This document shows, piece after piece, positions 1 to 8,990 of a stretch of DNA of 64,000 nucleotides. Source of the DNA: an uncultured Actinomycetes bacterium (GTDB taxonomy: Bacteria > Actinomycetota > Coriobacteriia > Coriobacteriales > Atopobiaceae); the NCBI GenBank assembly GCA_900315165.1, contig OMXZ01000016.1, forward strand, positions 44,921-108,920, given 5' to 3'. The position numbers were made by a program, and so were the translations under genes. The notes beneath the pieces were generated by a model that saw only the letters and a list, made by a program, of their open reading frames with translations, made no database searches and was not told the origin of the DNA. How positions within the stretch are numbered: position 1 is the stretch's first letter; each line of letters opens with the position of its first letter.

Positions 1-776
1 TGCATGGTCGCCGTCTGGGCGCCGCGGGCGTCACGATCGGCCGCCACGAAAAGGTCGCGCTCGTAGTCCTCGCGCCCGCTCGTCTTGACAGCCAGGATGT
101 TGGTCACGGCGTCGGAAAGCACGCCCGACAGGCGGTTCTGCGCAGCGGAGCTGGCCTCGGACAGGGGCAGGATCCGCTTGTAGAGGCGATAGGCGATCAC
201 GACGTAGATCACAAGGGCCACAAAGAGGATCGCCACATAGAGGGGCACCGTCGGCGCCAGCATCACGATGGTGCAGACGATGGAGGCGACCGTCGGGATG
301 AGCGAGTAGACCACCACGTCCACAAGGCCCGTGTAGCCGGCCGTGAAGCGGCTGGTCTGGCTCACGAGCGAGCCGCCGAAACGGCTGTTGTGGAAGGTCA
401 TGGACTGGTTGGAGAGGGTGTCGAAGCACAGGCGCGACAGGCGGTAGTTGCCGTTGATCTCGAGCTTGTAGACCGTGTAGTCCTGCAGCTTGGAGAGGAC
501 CTGGCCCACGGCGTTCACGATGATGAGGGCGATGATGTAGGGGCCGAAGACCTGCCAAACCTGGTCGGGCGCGACATGGCCGGCCTGCACGCGGTCCACG
601 ATGAGGCCCATCACATACGTGTTCACGAAGCTCAAAAGGACGATATAGCCCACCGACGAGATCACCGACAGCGTCGTGATCCCGGGCTGCGTCTTGGTCA
701 CGTCCCAGAAGCGTCGCAGCGTGCGTCGTGTGATGCTGGGGTCCAGTTTGCCCGTCTTGCGTTGTGCCACGGACAT
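1..776 (-). CDS. ABC exporter, N-terminal membrane domain (partial)
   Basis: Reading leftwards from an ATG at 776, the frame codes for about 258 residues of an ABC-exporter transmembrane domain and leaves the window before the ATPase domain. The start MSVAQRKTGKLD is followed by TM helices around residues 35-55 and 80-100, the stretch SMTFHNSRFGGSLVSQTSRF typical of type IV exporters, and two further helices (VVVYSLIPTVASIV and VAILFVALVIYVVIAYRLYK). The ATG has no Shine-Dalgarno sequence because it lies inside the truncated livF reading frame, so the real 5' end may be lost. Substrate cannot be told. It probably works as a homodimer or heterodimer in the membrane. The family call is firm; the start is not. 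Confidence 0.75.
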   Translation of the reverse strand, partial: MSVAQRKTGKLDPSITRRTLRRFWDVTKTQPGITTLSVISSVGYIVLLSFVNTYVMGLIVDRVQAGHVAPDQVWQVFGPYIIALIIVNAVGQVLSKLQDYTVYKLEINGNYRLSRLCFDTLSNQSMTFHNSRFGGSLVSQTSRFTAGYTGLVDVVVYSLIPTVASIVCTIVMLAPTVPLYVAILFVALVIYVVIAYRLYKRILPLSEASSAAQNRLSGVLSDAVTNILAVKTSGREDYERDLFVAADRDARGAQTATM

Positions 777-1392
777 AGGCACGGTCGGCGATAGACAGGG
801 CCATCTGCGCGTTCTGCTCCACGAGCAGAACCGTGGTCCCCTCCTCGTGCAACTGCGCGATGATGTTGAAGATCTCCTGAACCAGGATGGGCGCCAGTCC
901 CATCGAGGGCTCGTCGAGCATGATCAAGCGCGGCTTGCTCATGAGGGCGCGGCCCATGGCCAGCATCTGCTGCTCGCCGCCGGAAAGCGTGCCGCCCGAC
1001 TGGCGGCGACGTTCCTTCAGGCGCGGGAAGAGGTCGAAGACACGCTCCTTCGACTCGGCAACCTCGGCGTCCGGACGCAAAAAGCCGCCCATCTCGAGGT
1101 TTTCCTCGACCGTCATCTGCAGGAAGATGCGACGGCCCTCCGGGCACAGGGCGATTCCGCGCTCGATGACCTTGTGGGCGGGGACGCCGACCAGGCTCTC
1201 CCCCTCGAACTCGACCGTTCCCTTGCGGGGTTTGAGCAGGCCGGCCACGGTATTGAGCGTCGTGGATTTTCCGGCGCCGTTCGCGCCGATCAGGGTCACG
1301 ATTTCGCCTTCGTTGACCTCGAAGGAAATACCCTTGATCGCATGGATGGAGCCGTAGTAGACATTGAGGTCGTTCACGCTCAGCATGGCCAT
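772..1392 (-). CDS. livF: Branched-chain amino-acid ABC transporter ATPase LivF, C-terminally truncated
   Basis: 207 residues match the second ATPase of the Liv/HAAT family: Walker A GANGAGKST (residues 37-45), signature LSGGE, Walker B LIMLDEPSMGLAP, switch histidine region replaced by the usual LivF form LLVEQN. The protein should go on for about 25 more residues after IADRAYV, but from codon 207 the DNA instead becomes the start of an ABC-exporter gene in another frame, giving an out-of-frame arginine/histidine-rich tail down to position 31. The LivF core is thus intact but its C-terminal end is gone. It follows livG by two bases in the liv operon and would pair with LivG to power LivH/LivM. 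Whether it still works is unknown. Confidence 0.85.
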
Positions 1393-1394
1393 GG

Positions 1395-2444
1395 TTATTC
1401 GGCCTCCTTCGGATCGGTCGCAGCGGAACCGGCCGCAGCGGGCACGGCCCCGTCGGCGGCGGCTTCGACCGCAGCCTCGTCGGCAGCGTCGCCAGCCGCG
1501 AGGGCCTCGGCGGCCTCATCGGCCTCGGTGCGGGCCGGCGCCTCCTCCTGTTTGCCCAGGTAGGCCTCGATGACCTCGGGATTGTTCTGGATCTGCTCGG
1601 GCGTGCCCTTGGCGATAATCTTGCCGTAGTTGAGGACGGCGATGCCCTCGCAGATGCCCATCACGAGGTCCATGTCGTGCTCGATCAGCATGACGGCGAT
1701 CTGGAACTCGTCGCGGATCTTGATGATGTTGTCCATCAGGTCGGAAGTCTCGGACGGATTCATGCCGGCCGCGGGCTCGTCGAGCAAAAGCAGCTTGGGG
1801 TCGGTCGCAAGGGCGCGGACGATCTCGAGGCGGCGCTGGGCGCCATAGGGCAGAGATCCCGCGATGGCCCCGGCCTGGTCGGCCATGCCGAAGACGTCGA
1901 GCAGCTCGAGCGAGCGCTCGTGGAACTCCTTCTCGCTCTTGTAGTAGCGCGGGGTGCGGAAGATGCCGTCGAGCATAGAGCACTTGATCTGGTTGTGCAG
2001 GCCGATACGGACGTTGTCCTCCACCGTCAGCCGCGAGAAGAGGCGGATGTTCTGGAAGGTGCGGGCGATGCCGGCTTGGTTGACCTTGGGGACCGTCATG
2101 CCCGAGGTGTCCTGACCGTCGAGCAGGATCGTGCCGCGCGTGGGCTGGTAGACCTTGGTGAGCAGATTGAAGACGGTCGTCTTGCCCGCACCGTTGGGAC
2201 CGATGAGGCCCGCGATCTCAGTCTTGCCCACCGTGAGGTTGAACTCCTCCACGGCATGCAGGCCGCCGAAGTCGATGCCCAGGTGGCGGCACTCGAGCAC
2301 GGGGTTGCTATTGACGTCGCGCTCCGGGACGATCGAGGTCGAGGGAACGGGCACCATCTTGGTATCCACGCGGCGCTGCTTCACACGACGCTCGAAGGGC
2401 TCCTGCTCCATGCCGGTCGGAGCGGCCTTGGTCTCGTTACTCAT
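1395..2444 (-). CDS. livG: Branched-chain amino-acid ABC transporter ATPase LivG
   Basis: ATP-binding subunit of the Liv importer. The start ATG at 2444 is preceded by GAGGAGG and overlaps the end of livM by 8 bases (ATGAGTAA), so translation is coupled. The core holds Walker A GPNGAGKTT, signature SLPYGAQRRLEI, Walker B LLLLDEPAAGMNP and switch IEHDMDLV, all typical of LivG. The protein has two additions: about 45 charged residues before the ATPase domain, and an alanine/glutamate-rich tail of some 45 residues after the expected LivG end (YLGKQ). The tail is low-complexity and probably disordered; its role is unknown. Together with LivF it energises uptake of leucine, isoleucine and valine or related hydrophobic amino acids. 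Confidence 0.93.
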   Translation of the reverse strand: MSNETKAAPTGMEQEPFERRVKQRRVDTKMVPVPSTSIVPERDVNSNPVLECRHLGIDFGGLHAVEEFNLTVGKTEIAGLIGPNGAGKTTVFNLLTKVYQPTRGTILLDGQDTSGMTVPKVNQAGIARTFQNIRLFSRLTVEDNVRIGLHNQIKCSMLDGIFRTPRYYKSEKEFHERSLELLDVFGMADQAGAIAGSLPYGAQRRLEIVRALATDPKLLLLDEPAAGMNPSETSDLMDNIIKIRDEFQIAVMLIEHDMDLVMGICEGIAVLNYGKIIAKGTPEQIQNNPEVIEAYLGKQEEAPARTEADEAAEALAAGDAADEAAVEAAADGAVPAAAGSAATDPKEAE

Positions 2445-3567
2445 CGGCACCGTCCTCCTCTGCGTTGGCCACGTTGGCACCGGCGTTCACCTGGTCGGCC
2501 ACGGCGTCCGCGGCGAGCTGGGGCCCGCGGCGGCCGCGCAGGCGCAGCCGCAGGTTGCGCAGGGCGTTGCGGGCCTGGGGGCTATTGGTGAGCAGCATCG
2601 CGGCAATCAGCACGATGGAATAGATCAGCATGCGGTAGGTGCTCAGGAAGCGCAGGGCCTCGGGCAGGACGGTCAGGACCGACGCCGCGATGATGCCGCC
2701 GCGGATCGAGCCGATGCCGCCGAGCACGACGAAGACCAGAATCATAATCGAGTTGTTGAAGTCGAACTTACTCGGGATGAAGCTCGAGTAGTTGAGGCCG
2801 TAGAGGGTGCCGGCCATGCCCGCGAGCACGGCGGACACCACGAAGGCCATCATGCGGTACTTGGTGGAGTTGATGCCGCAGGACTCGGCCGCGATGCGGT
2901 TGTCGCGCACGGCCAGGATCGCGCGGCCCGACCGGCTGTTGATGAGGTTGAGCGCCACGAAGAGGCAGAAGCACACGAGCAGGATGCCGATGACGAAGGT
3001 CGACATCTTATTAACGCCGACGGCGCCCTTGGGGCCGGAGAGGATCACGCGGCCGGTCTCGGACAGGCCGAGCGCGCCTTCGTTGGAGAAAGTCACGTGC
3101 AGACCCGCCTCGTCGAGGCCCACATAGAGGTTGTTCATGATGTTCTTGATGATCTCGCCGAAGGCCAGGGTGACGATTGCCAGGTAGTCGCCGTGCAGGC
3201 GCATGACGGGGATGCCGATCAAGAAGCCCATGATGCCGGCGAAGAGTCCGCCGACGAGCATGGAGAGGATGAGCACCACGGGCTCGCTGGCGATGTTCTG
3301 CGACAGCAGGGCCGAGACGACCGCCCCCGTGAAGGCACCGATGCTCATGAAGCCGGCATGGCCCAGCGACAGCTCGCCGGAGATGCCCACCACGAGGTTG
3401 AGCGAGATGGCCATGCAGGCGTAGGCGCAGATGGGGACGAGCTGGCCCTGGAGCGAGTAGGTCAGGATGTGCGCCTTGATGAGGACCTCGCAGATGATGA
3501 AGAAGGCGATGACGATACCGTAGGTGATGAGGTTGGAGCGCAGGCTGCGCGTCATTTTCTTTGCCAT
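2437..3567 (-). CDS. livM: Branched-chain amino-acid ABC transporter permease LivM
   Basis: Integral membrane permease of the Liv importer, about 376 residues. It has many hydrophobic helices and the LivM landmarks ISLNLVVGISGELSLGHAGFMSIGAF near the N-terminus and VVLGGIGSIRGGIIAA near the C-terminus (the EAA-like loop that contacts the ATPases). I chose ATG 3567 (MAKKMTRS) with AGGTGG upstream; a GTG nine bases earlier is an alternative. It begins ten bases after the livH stop. The last 40 residues are a hydrophilic, Ala/Asp-rich tail like that of LivG, which is not usual for the family. It forms a heterodimeric channel with LivH. Confidence 0.93.
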   Translation of the reverse strand: MAKKMTRSLRSNLITYGIVIAFFIICEVLIKAHILTYSLQGQLVPICAYACMAISLNLVVGISGELSLGHAGFMSIGAFTGAVVSALLSQNIASEPVVLILSMLVGGLFAGIMGFLIGIPVMRLHGDYLAIVTLAFGEIIKNIMNNLYVGLDEAGLHVTFSNEGALGLSETGRVILSGPKGAVGVNKMSTFVIGILLVCFCLFVALNLINSRSGRAILAVRDNRIAAESCGINSTKYRMMAFVVSAVLAGMAGTLYGLNYSSFIPSKFDFNNSIMILVFVVLGGIGSIRGGIIAASVLTVLPEALRFLSTYRMLIYSIVLIAAMLLTNSPQARNALRNLRLRLRGRRGPQLAADAVADQVNAGANVANAEEDGADE

Positions 3568-3576
3568 GGCGACCAC

Positions 3577-4452
3577 CTACACCTTCTCGTTAATCTGTTT
3601 GCCGAGGAGGCCGGCGGGGCGCACCAGGAGCACGACGATGAGCACGCCGAAGACGATCGCGTCGGCGAACTTGGTGGAGATGTAGGTGCGGGCCAGCATC
3701 TCGATCACGCCGAGGATGAGGCCGCCAAGGAAGGCGCCGGGGATCGAGCCGATGCCGCCGATGACGGCCGCGATAAAGGCCTTGATGCCGGGCATGGAGC
3801 CGGTCATGTAGTAGAGGGTCGGGTAGGAGGAGCACAGCAGCACACCGGCGACGGCGGCCAGTCCCGAGCCGATGGCGAAGGTCAGCGAGATGGTCTTGTT
3901 GACGTCGATGCCCATGAGCTGGGCGGCGCCCTTGTCCTCGCTGACGGCGCGCATGGCCTTGCCCATCTTGCCGCGCTGGGTAAAGACCGTGAGCGCGACG
4001 GCGATCACGACGTTGACCACGATCGAGACGAGCGCGGTGGCCTTGATGGTGAGACCCCCGATCACGATGGGTCCGGCGCTCACGACGGACGTAAAGGTCT
4101 TGGGGTTGGAGCCGAACAGCAGAAGGGCGCCGTTCTCCAGGAAGTACGAGACGCCGATGGCGGTGATCAGGACGTCGAGGGAGGGGGCGGAGCGCAGGGG
4201 TTTGTAGGCGAGGCGCTCGATCACGATACCCAGCACGGTGCAGCCGGCCATGGAAATCAGGACGGCGACCAGGGGCGGCAGGCCGAAGAGGCCCATCATG
4301 TAGAAGCAGATGTAGGCACCGACCATGATGATGTCGCCATGGGCGAAGTTCAGCATCTTGGCGATGCCATACACCATCGTGTAGCCCAGGGCGATGACCG
4401 CATAGATGCTGCCCAGCGAGAGACCGTTGATAACGGTCGAGAGAAAGACCAT
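3577..4452 (-). CDS. livH: Branched-chain amino-acid ABC transporter permease LivH
   Basis: Second permease of the Liv importer, 291 residues. The start ATG at 4452 has AAAGGAG nine bases upstream. It shows the LivH pattern GLSLGSIYAVIALGYTMVYG followed by MLNFAHGDIIMVGAY, and the coupling loop AVIGGIGSIPGAFLGGLILG near the end. Eight or so helices are evident. It is separated from livK by 148 bases holding a terminator hairpin, so the membrane and ATPase genes are probably expressed from read-through at a lower level than the binding protein, which is the usual stoichiometry in such importers. Confidence 0.94.
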   Translation of the reverse strand: MVFLSTVINGLSLGSIYAVIALGYTMVYGIAKMLNFAHGDIIMVGAYICFYMMGLFGLPPLVAVLISMAGCTVLGIVIERLAYKPLRSAPSLDVLITAIGVSYFLENGALLLFGSNPKTFTSVVSAGPIVIGGLTIKATALVSIVVNVVIAVALTVFTQRGKMGKAMRAVSEDKGAAQLMGIDVNKTISLTFAIGSGLAAVAGVLLCSSYPTLYYMTGSMPGIKAFIAAVIGGIGSIPGAFLGGLILGVIEMLARTYISTKFADAIVFGVLIVVLLVRPAGLLGKQINEKV

Positions 4453-4540
4453 CGCGAGAGCTCCTTTCCTATCCCTTGCCCGACATATAAGCAATACAAC
4501 AAATCCGAGTGTGCCCGCGCGCGATACGACATTTGGTCAC

Positions 4541-4580
4541 AAACAAGAAAAGCGGGGACGACCCGGGCCGCCCCCGCCTC
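4541..4580 (-). terminator. Intrinsic terminator / read-through attenuator between livK and livH
   Basis: On the minus strand a 9-bp GC-rich stem (GCGGGGGCG with CGTCCCCGC, loop of eight bases) is followed by TTTTCTTGTTT. It sits 20 bases after the livK stop and about 90 before livH. Partial termination here would make more binding protein than permease. Confidence 0.75.
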
Positions 4581-4600
4581 ACATCCGGAGTCGGAGTCCG

Positions 4601-5845
4601 TTACTCGACGACCTCGTACTTGCCGTCCTTGATGACGTAGCACTGCGGGACCTTGGAGACGGTGCCGTCGTCGCTCCAGGTCATGTCCTTGCCGGTCAGG
4701 CCGGAGTAACTGAAGTCGCTGCTCGTGAAGGTCTTGACGAGCTCGTCGCAGATGTCGGAGGGGTCCATGTCGGCGGTGACGCCAGCGGCCTCGATGGCCT
4801 GCTTGATGGCGTAGACGCAGTCATAGGCGTCGGCGGCGAACTGGTTGGGGGCCACGCCGTCGTCGGAAATCTTCTCGTAGGCCTCGTCGAACTTCTGGGT
4901 AGCCTCGTCGGTCGCGTCGGCCGTGAACGGGGTGATCAGATAGAGGCCCTCGGCCAGGCTGGCGTCGAAGCCGTCCTGGGCCAGGATGCCGTCCATGCCG
5001 TCCATGCCGACGAAGGCAGGCGCGAAGCCCATGTCCTTGGCCTGCTTGAGGACCAGGCCGCCCTGCTGGTAGTAGAAGGGCATGAGGACGACGTCGGCGC
5101 CATTGGACTGGGCATCGGTCAGCTGGGCGGAGAAGTCCTGGTTATTGTCCGAGGTAAAAGCCTGCTCGGACACGATGTCGAGGCCGATCTCCTCAGCCTC
5201 GGCGACGAAGCCGTCGCGCAGGCCGGTGGAGTAGGTGTCGGACTGGTCGTAGATGATGGCGATCTTGGTGCCGAGGGCCTTCTCCTTGACCATGTCGGCC
5301 GAGATCTTGCCCTGGTTGGGGTCGGTGAAGCACATCTGGAAGACGTTGGACTTGCGCGCAGAGCCCTCGCCCACCACGTCAACGGAGGAGGCCGACGGGG
5401 TCAGCTCGAAGATGTTGTCGTTGTTGGTCTCGGCGGACACAGCGACGCAGGGAGCGGTGGTCGTGGTGCCGATCAGGATCTGCAGGCCCCAATCCTTGAG
5501 GTTGTTGTAGGCATTGACCGAGGTCTCCGCGTTGTGGGTATCGTCCTGACAGTTGTAGGAGAACTTGATGTCGCCGCCCTCGGCGTTGATTTCGTTGACG
5601 GCGACCTGGGCGCCCCAGTTGGTGGCGGTGCCGTAAATGGCCGCGGCGCCGGTCAGAGGACCGATGTTGCCGAGCTTGATGGCGCCGTCGCCGCCGTCGA
5701 TCTGGTTGGAGGCGGAGTCACCCGCGGACGCAGAGGAACCGGAGGCGTCAGAGCCACCGCCGCCGCAACCCGCCAGCGCGAGACCCGCCGTCGCGATGCC
5801 TGCGGTGCCCAGGAAGCTCCTGCGTGTCATGTCAGTCAGTGCCAT
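4601..5845 (-). CDS. livK: Branched-chain amino-acid ABC transporter substrate-binding lipoprotein
   Basis: 414-residue periplasmic-type binding protein of peripheral binding family 6. The N-terminus TRRSFLGTAGIATAG then LALAGCGGGG gives a twin-arginine-like signal ending in a lipobox with Cys at about residue 27, so it is a membrane-tethered lipoprotein. A Ser/Gly/Asp-rich linker follows, then the two-lobed domain beginning IKLGNIGPLTGAAAIYG, with the ligand-site stretch LIGTTTTAPCVAVSA and DGMDGILAQDGFD. It is the first gene of the liv operon. Specificity is inferred from the family and the operon. The promoter is likely in the 120 bases upstream, but I see no clear boxes. Confidence 0.93.
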   Translation of the reverse strand: MALTDMTRRSFLGTAGIATAGLALAGCGGGGSDASGSSASAGDSASNQIDGGDGAIKLGNIGPLTGAAAIYGTATNWGAQVAVNEINAEGGDIKFSYNCQDDTHNAETSVNAYNNLKDWGLQILIGTTTTAPCVAVSAETNNDNIFELTPSASSVDVVGEGSARKSNVFQMCFTDPNQGKISADMVKEKALGTKIAIIYDQSDTYSTGLRDGFVAEAEEIGLDIVSEQAFTSDNNQDFSAQLTDAQSNGADVVLMPFYYQQGGLVLKQAKDMGFAPAFVGMDGMDGILAQDGFDASLAEGLYLITPFTADATDEATQKFDEAYEKISDDGVAPNQFAADAYDCVYAIKQAIEAAGVTADMDPSDICDELVKTFTSSDFSYSGLTGKDMTWSDDGTVSKVPQCYVIKDGKYEVVE

Positions 5846-5966
5846 AAAAATCCCCCTTCGATAAAATCTCCCCCATCAAATTTGGGTTGGGAACACTTTA
5901 GGCTCGCATCGCCGCGCATACAAAAAGCGAAATATTCGTTTTCATGCCTTTAACAAGCAGGAAACG

Positions 5967-6443
5967 CTAGCTGCGGTCTTTTCCACGGAACCACAGCCAG
6001 GCGACGAACGTGCCCAGGGCGAAGCCCGCGCAATCGATGCCGACGTCAACGAGGTTGCCCGACCGCCCCGGCGTCATCCGCTGGATGCAGAGCTCGTCAA
6101 TAAACGGAACTGCAACGAAGGCCAATGTAAGGATGGCGGCCCGCCAGCCGCGGACCATGCGCACGCGGCAGTTGTTGGCGACGATCAGGCCGAGGATCAG
6201 GTACTCCGTGAAATGCGCGGCCTTGCGCACGGCTAAGCTCATGAGGTCGGGGTCGGTCACGCCCACGGCCGTGAAGAGCGGGCGCAGCAAGGTGACGACA
6301 AACCCGCTCTCGGCCGAGGACTGCGGGCCCGCGAGCAGGGAATGGCCCCAGATTACGCAGACCCACACAACGAGGGCGACACACCACCCGCGGCGTGCCG
6401 CCCTCGCCGAGTCGCCGGTATCCTGCGCGAAATGACGAGCCAT
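5967..6443 (-). CDS. VanZ-like family membrane protein
   Basis: 158 residues with four predicted membrane segments. The VanZ family pattern is present: WGHSLLAGPQSSAESG after the first helix, RKAAHFTEYLILG in the middle, then the conserved DELCIQRMTPGRSGNLVDVGID before the last helix. VanZ-like proteins include the teicoplanin-resistance protein VanZ, but most members are housekeeping proteins of unknown role, so resistance should not be inferred. The ATG at 6443 has GAGGT close upstream and lies nine bases after the preceding gene, so the two form an operon. Confidence 0.8.
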   Translation of the reverse strand: MARHFAQDTGDSARAARRGWCVALVVWVCVIWGHSLLAGPQSSAESGFVVTLLRPLFTAVGVTDPDLMSLAVRKAAHFTEYLILGLIVANNCRVRMVRGWRAAILTLAFVAVPFIDELCIQRMTPGRSGNLVDVGIDCAGFALGTFVAWLWFRGKDRS

Positions 6444-6452
6444 GATACCTCG

Positions 6453-7796
6453 CTATGCCTCCCTGGCGATCGGCAGGCCCTCGAGCGGACCCGTCGGGGA
6501 CGCCATGTGCTTGGGCTTGTGGGCGCCCGTGCGCGGCTTGCGCTTGGGCACGTTGATCACCGTGGGCTGGCTGGACTGGCTGCCGCCCTCGATCACGCGC
6601 AGGTAGTCGCGTGAGGTCTGGCGCACCGCCTGGGAGGAGTTCTTGTCGAATTCCTGGCTGATCAGATAATCGACGTAGGTTGCCGTGTCCACGACCTCGG
6701 GATGGCCCGCAGGCACACGGAAAGGTATGACCTGCGTCGGGGCCTCCTGGTCTTTGGCATCGCCCGCCTCGCCGTCCGCCGTGATGCGGTCGAAAGGTTG
6801 GGGCAGCTCTCGGCCGCGCTTCTCCATCGACTTCATCGCCTGGTCCCAGAGGTCCTCGGAATCGAGTTCCTCGGGATTGCGATGCTCGGGGAAGACGCCC
6901 TCGTCCACCTGCGCGATCCTCTTGGAGATGTAGGCGATGCGCGCAGCCCCCTCGAGCGGCGCGTCATCGGTTTCGTAGCTCTTGAGCTTGTTGTGCTCGC
7001 CGGTCATATCGATCGCGAAGTCGTCGTCAGTCTGGGCAGCGAGGTCGCCGAAGTCGTTTTTGACGGAATCGCCCACCTTGTAGTTCCACCAACCGGTGCC
7101 CACGTCACCCACGGTACCGTCCGCGCGCTGGATCACGGGGAGGTCGTCGAACATGTCGCGGCTCATGCGCTCCGCGAGCAGCTGTTTGACGCCGCGGGCG
7201 CGGGACTTGGCGCGGTTGGCCACGGTCTTGCGGTTCACATAGTTTGTGGCAATGTCGGTATAGTCGGTCGCCTCGTGCTGGGCCGGCCGCTTGGCCTGCG
7301 GCTCCGCCGGCTCAGGCTTCTCCGCGGGCGCCTTGGAAGCTGCTTTGGGGGCGGGCGTCTTGCGGTCGACCTCGGGCACACGGTCACGCATATGGCGCGG
7401 GGCGGAGGATGGCGCAGGGGTGTGCTCTTCCTGTGCCACGAGCCCGGCGGTAACGGGCTCGACCGCCGCACCGTCCGGGTCGGTCCGGACGCTCATGGTG
7501 TCTGCGGGTACGTGCCGATCGCGCCGATCGTCCCTCTCGCGCGTGACGGTCGTACGCTCCATGGAAGGTTCCGCCTCGCGGCGCTTCCTCCTATGGGATG
7601 ACGCCACGCTGACCGCCAGGGCAATGGCGCCGCACGACGCCGCACCCGCCACCAGCCCCAGCAGGAAGTCACCCGTGAGCACGCCGACCTTGGATGCGTC
7701 GGCCATCGCGAAGCCGTAGGCACGCGCGGGCACGGCCATCGCGGATGCACCGAGAAGGCCGGCCGTGACCGACGAGGTTTGCGGTATACGAGTCAT
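6453..7796 (-). CDS. Uncharacterised membrane-anchored protein
   Basis: 447 residues from an ATG at 7796 preceded by GGGAGGT. One hydrophobic segment (about residues 35-60: GVLTGDFLLGLVAGAASCGAIALAV) follows a weak N-terminal signal-like stretch, after which the chain is hydrophilic. A long Pro/Ala/Lys-rich linker (residues 75-185) leads to a C-terminal part with aromatic motifs WWNYKVGDSVKNDFGDL and YVDYLISQEFDKNSSQAVRQ, which look like folded surface or cytoplasmic helices. I do not recognise a family. Co-transcribed with the VanZ-like gene. Topology is inferred as one helix with a large domain on one side. Confidence 0.6.
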   Translation of the reverse strand: MTRIPQTSSVTAGLLGASAMAVPARAYGFAMADASKVGVLTGDFLLGLVAGAASCGAIALAVSVASSHRRKRREAEPSMERTTVTRERDDRRDRHVPADTMSVRTDPDGAAVEPVTAGLVAQEEHTPAPSSAPRHMRDRVPEVDRKTPAPKAASKAPAEKPEPAEPQAKRPAQHEATDYTDIATNYVNRKTVANRAKSRARGVKQLLAERMSRDMFDDLPVIQRADGTVGDVGTGWWNYKVGDSVKNDFGDLAAQTDDDFAIDMTGEHNKLKSYETDDAPLEGAARIAYISKRIAQVDEGVFPEHRNPEELDSEDLWDQAMKSMEKRGRELPQPFDRITADGEAGDAKDQEAPTQVIPFRVPAGHPEVVDTATYVDYLISQEFDKNSSQAVRQTSRDYLRVIEGGSQSSQPTVINVPKRKPRTGAHKPKHMASPTGPLEGLPIAREA

Positions 7797-8148
7797 CTTT
7801 ACCTCCCGCTTTGCGCCCGACGCAAACGGGGGTACACGAAAGAAACGGGAGCGCGGCAGGGCACGCGCCATGCGCTTCCAAGCAACGGCGGGCTGCAGTT
7901 TGGTTTCGTGTACCGTCGCTCGACATCTGGGGACAATGGCACTCAGACTGAAATCGACTATACCGCTTATCTTGGAAATTTCAAGGAAATCGCTGGATTT
8001 CGGGGGTTACGTTTTCGTAAAGGGAGCCGTGCGGCCTATCGGCGCGCCACGGTCGACCGTTCGCGACCGCCGCACTCGCTTTTCTCGGCCGACCGCCCCC
8101 GGACGTGCGACAATCGAGGCGTACATACCGACGCGCAAGGAGGCAGAC

Positions 8149-8952
8149 ATGAAGAGCATCGCCATCGTGACCGGGGCGTCTTCCGGCGTGGGGCGCGAGT
8201 TCGTCAAACAGCTGGACGAGGGCGGCGCCGGCCCGATCGACGAGATCTGGCTCATCGCACGCAACGCGGACCGCCTTGCGCAGATCGCGATCGAGACCGA
8301 GACCGTCACACGCGTCTTCCCGCTGGACCTCACCGACCCCGCCGCCTTCTACACGCTGGGCGATGCCCTTTCCGACGCGACCGACGGCGGCAAGCTCTAT
8401 GTGCAACTTCTGGTCAACAGCGCGGGCTTCGGCACCGCGGGTACCTTCGGGGAGGTCGGGCCCGACGCCAACGCACAGATGGTCCGCCTGAACTGCCTCG
8501 CCATGGTGCAGATGTGCTCGGTCGTCCTCCCCTACCTGCGCCCCGGCTCACGCATCATCAACATGGCATCCATGGCGGGCACCCTGCCGCTGCCCGGCTT
8601 TACGACCTATTCGGCCACCAAGTCGTTCGTGATTAGCTTCTCCCGCGCGCTCGACGAGGAGCTCGCAGAGGCGGGGGTCCGCGTGACCGCCGTCTGCCCC
8701 AAATGGATGAAGACGGGCTTCTTCAATCACCTCGGCCCCCGAAGCGCCTGGCAGCCCATGATGGCTATCGGCACGGAGAGCCCGATCATCGCCGTGCGCA
8801 AGGCGCTGCGGGCGTCCGTGCTCGGACGGCCCGTATGCGTGCCGAGCCCGGACATGAAGGCGGCCTACGCGCTGCTCCAGATCATCCCCACCGCGCTCGC
8901 GATGTCCTCGATGCGCCTGCTCGAGATCTGCAGCCCGCAGGCCAAGGAGTAG
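8149..8952 (+). CDS. Short-chain dehydrogenase/reductase
   Basis: 267 residues; ATG at 8149 follows AAGGAGG. Classical SDR: cofactor motif GASSGVG (residues 9-15), NSAG motif, then the catalytic serine in MASMAG and the YSATK tyrosine/lysine pair. The C-terminal part (about residues 195-260) contains hydrophobic stretches resembling the DltE/YqjQ type of SDR that acts on lipids or membranes. Substrate unknown. It stands alone: divergent from the membrane-protein operon on its left, with 350 bases between the two starts, and convergent with rho on its right. Confidence 0.85.
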   Translation: MKSIAIVTGASSGVGREFVKQLDEGGAGPIDEIWLIARNADRLAQIAIETETVTRVFPLDLTDPAAFYTLGDALSDATDGGKLYVQLLVNSAGFGTAGTFGEVGPDANAQMVRLNCLAMVQMCSVVLPYLRPGSRIINMASMAGTLPLPGFTTYSATKSFVISFSRALDEELAEAGVRVTAVCPKWMKTGFFNHLGPRSAWQPMMAIGTESPIIAVRKALRASVLGRPVCVPSPDMKAAYALLQIIPTALAMSSMRLLEICSPQAKE

Positions 8953-8990
8953 CGCGTCGGGGCGACGGCCGGCGGCGCGTCGACCCCCGC

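Noticed and set aside
31..1392. A single 453-residue LivF protein
   Set aside because: Only the first 207 residues are LivF; the remainder is the exporter gene read out of frame.
2155..4632. An 825-codon open frame on the plus strand opposite livMH
   Set aside because: It lies fully opposite recognised liv genes, is made of His/Asp/Gly/Glu-rich low-complexity residues, and arises from the strong GC bias of the real genes.
5846..5966. A riboswitch or clear promoter upstream of livK
   Set aside because: I could not see a conserved aptamer or convincing -35/-10 boxes.
5967..6443. Teicoplanin resistance gene vanZ
   Set aside because: Only the broad VanZ-like family is shown; no van cluster is nearby.
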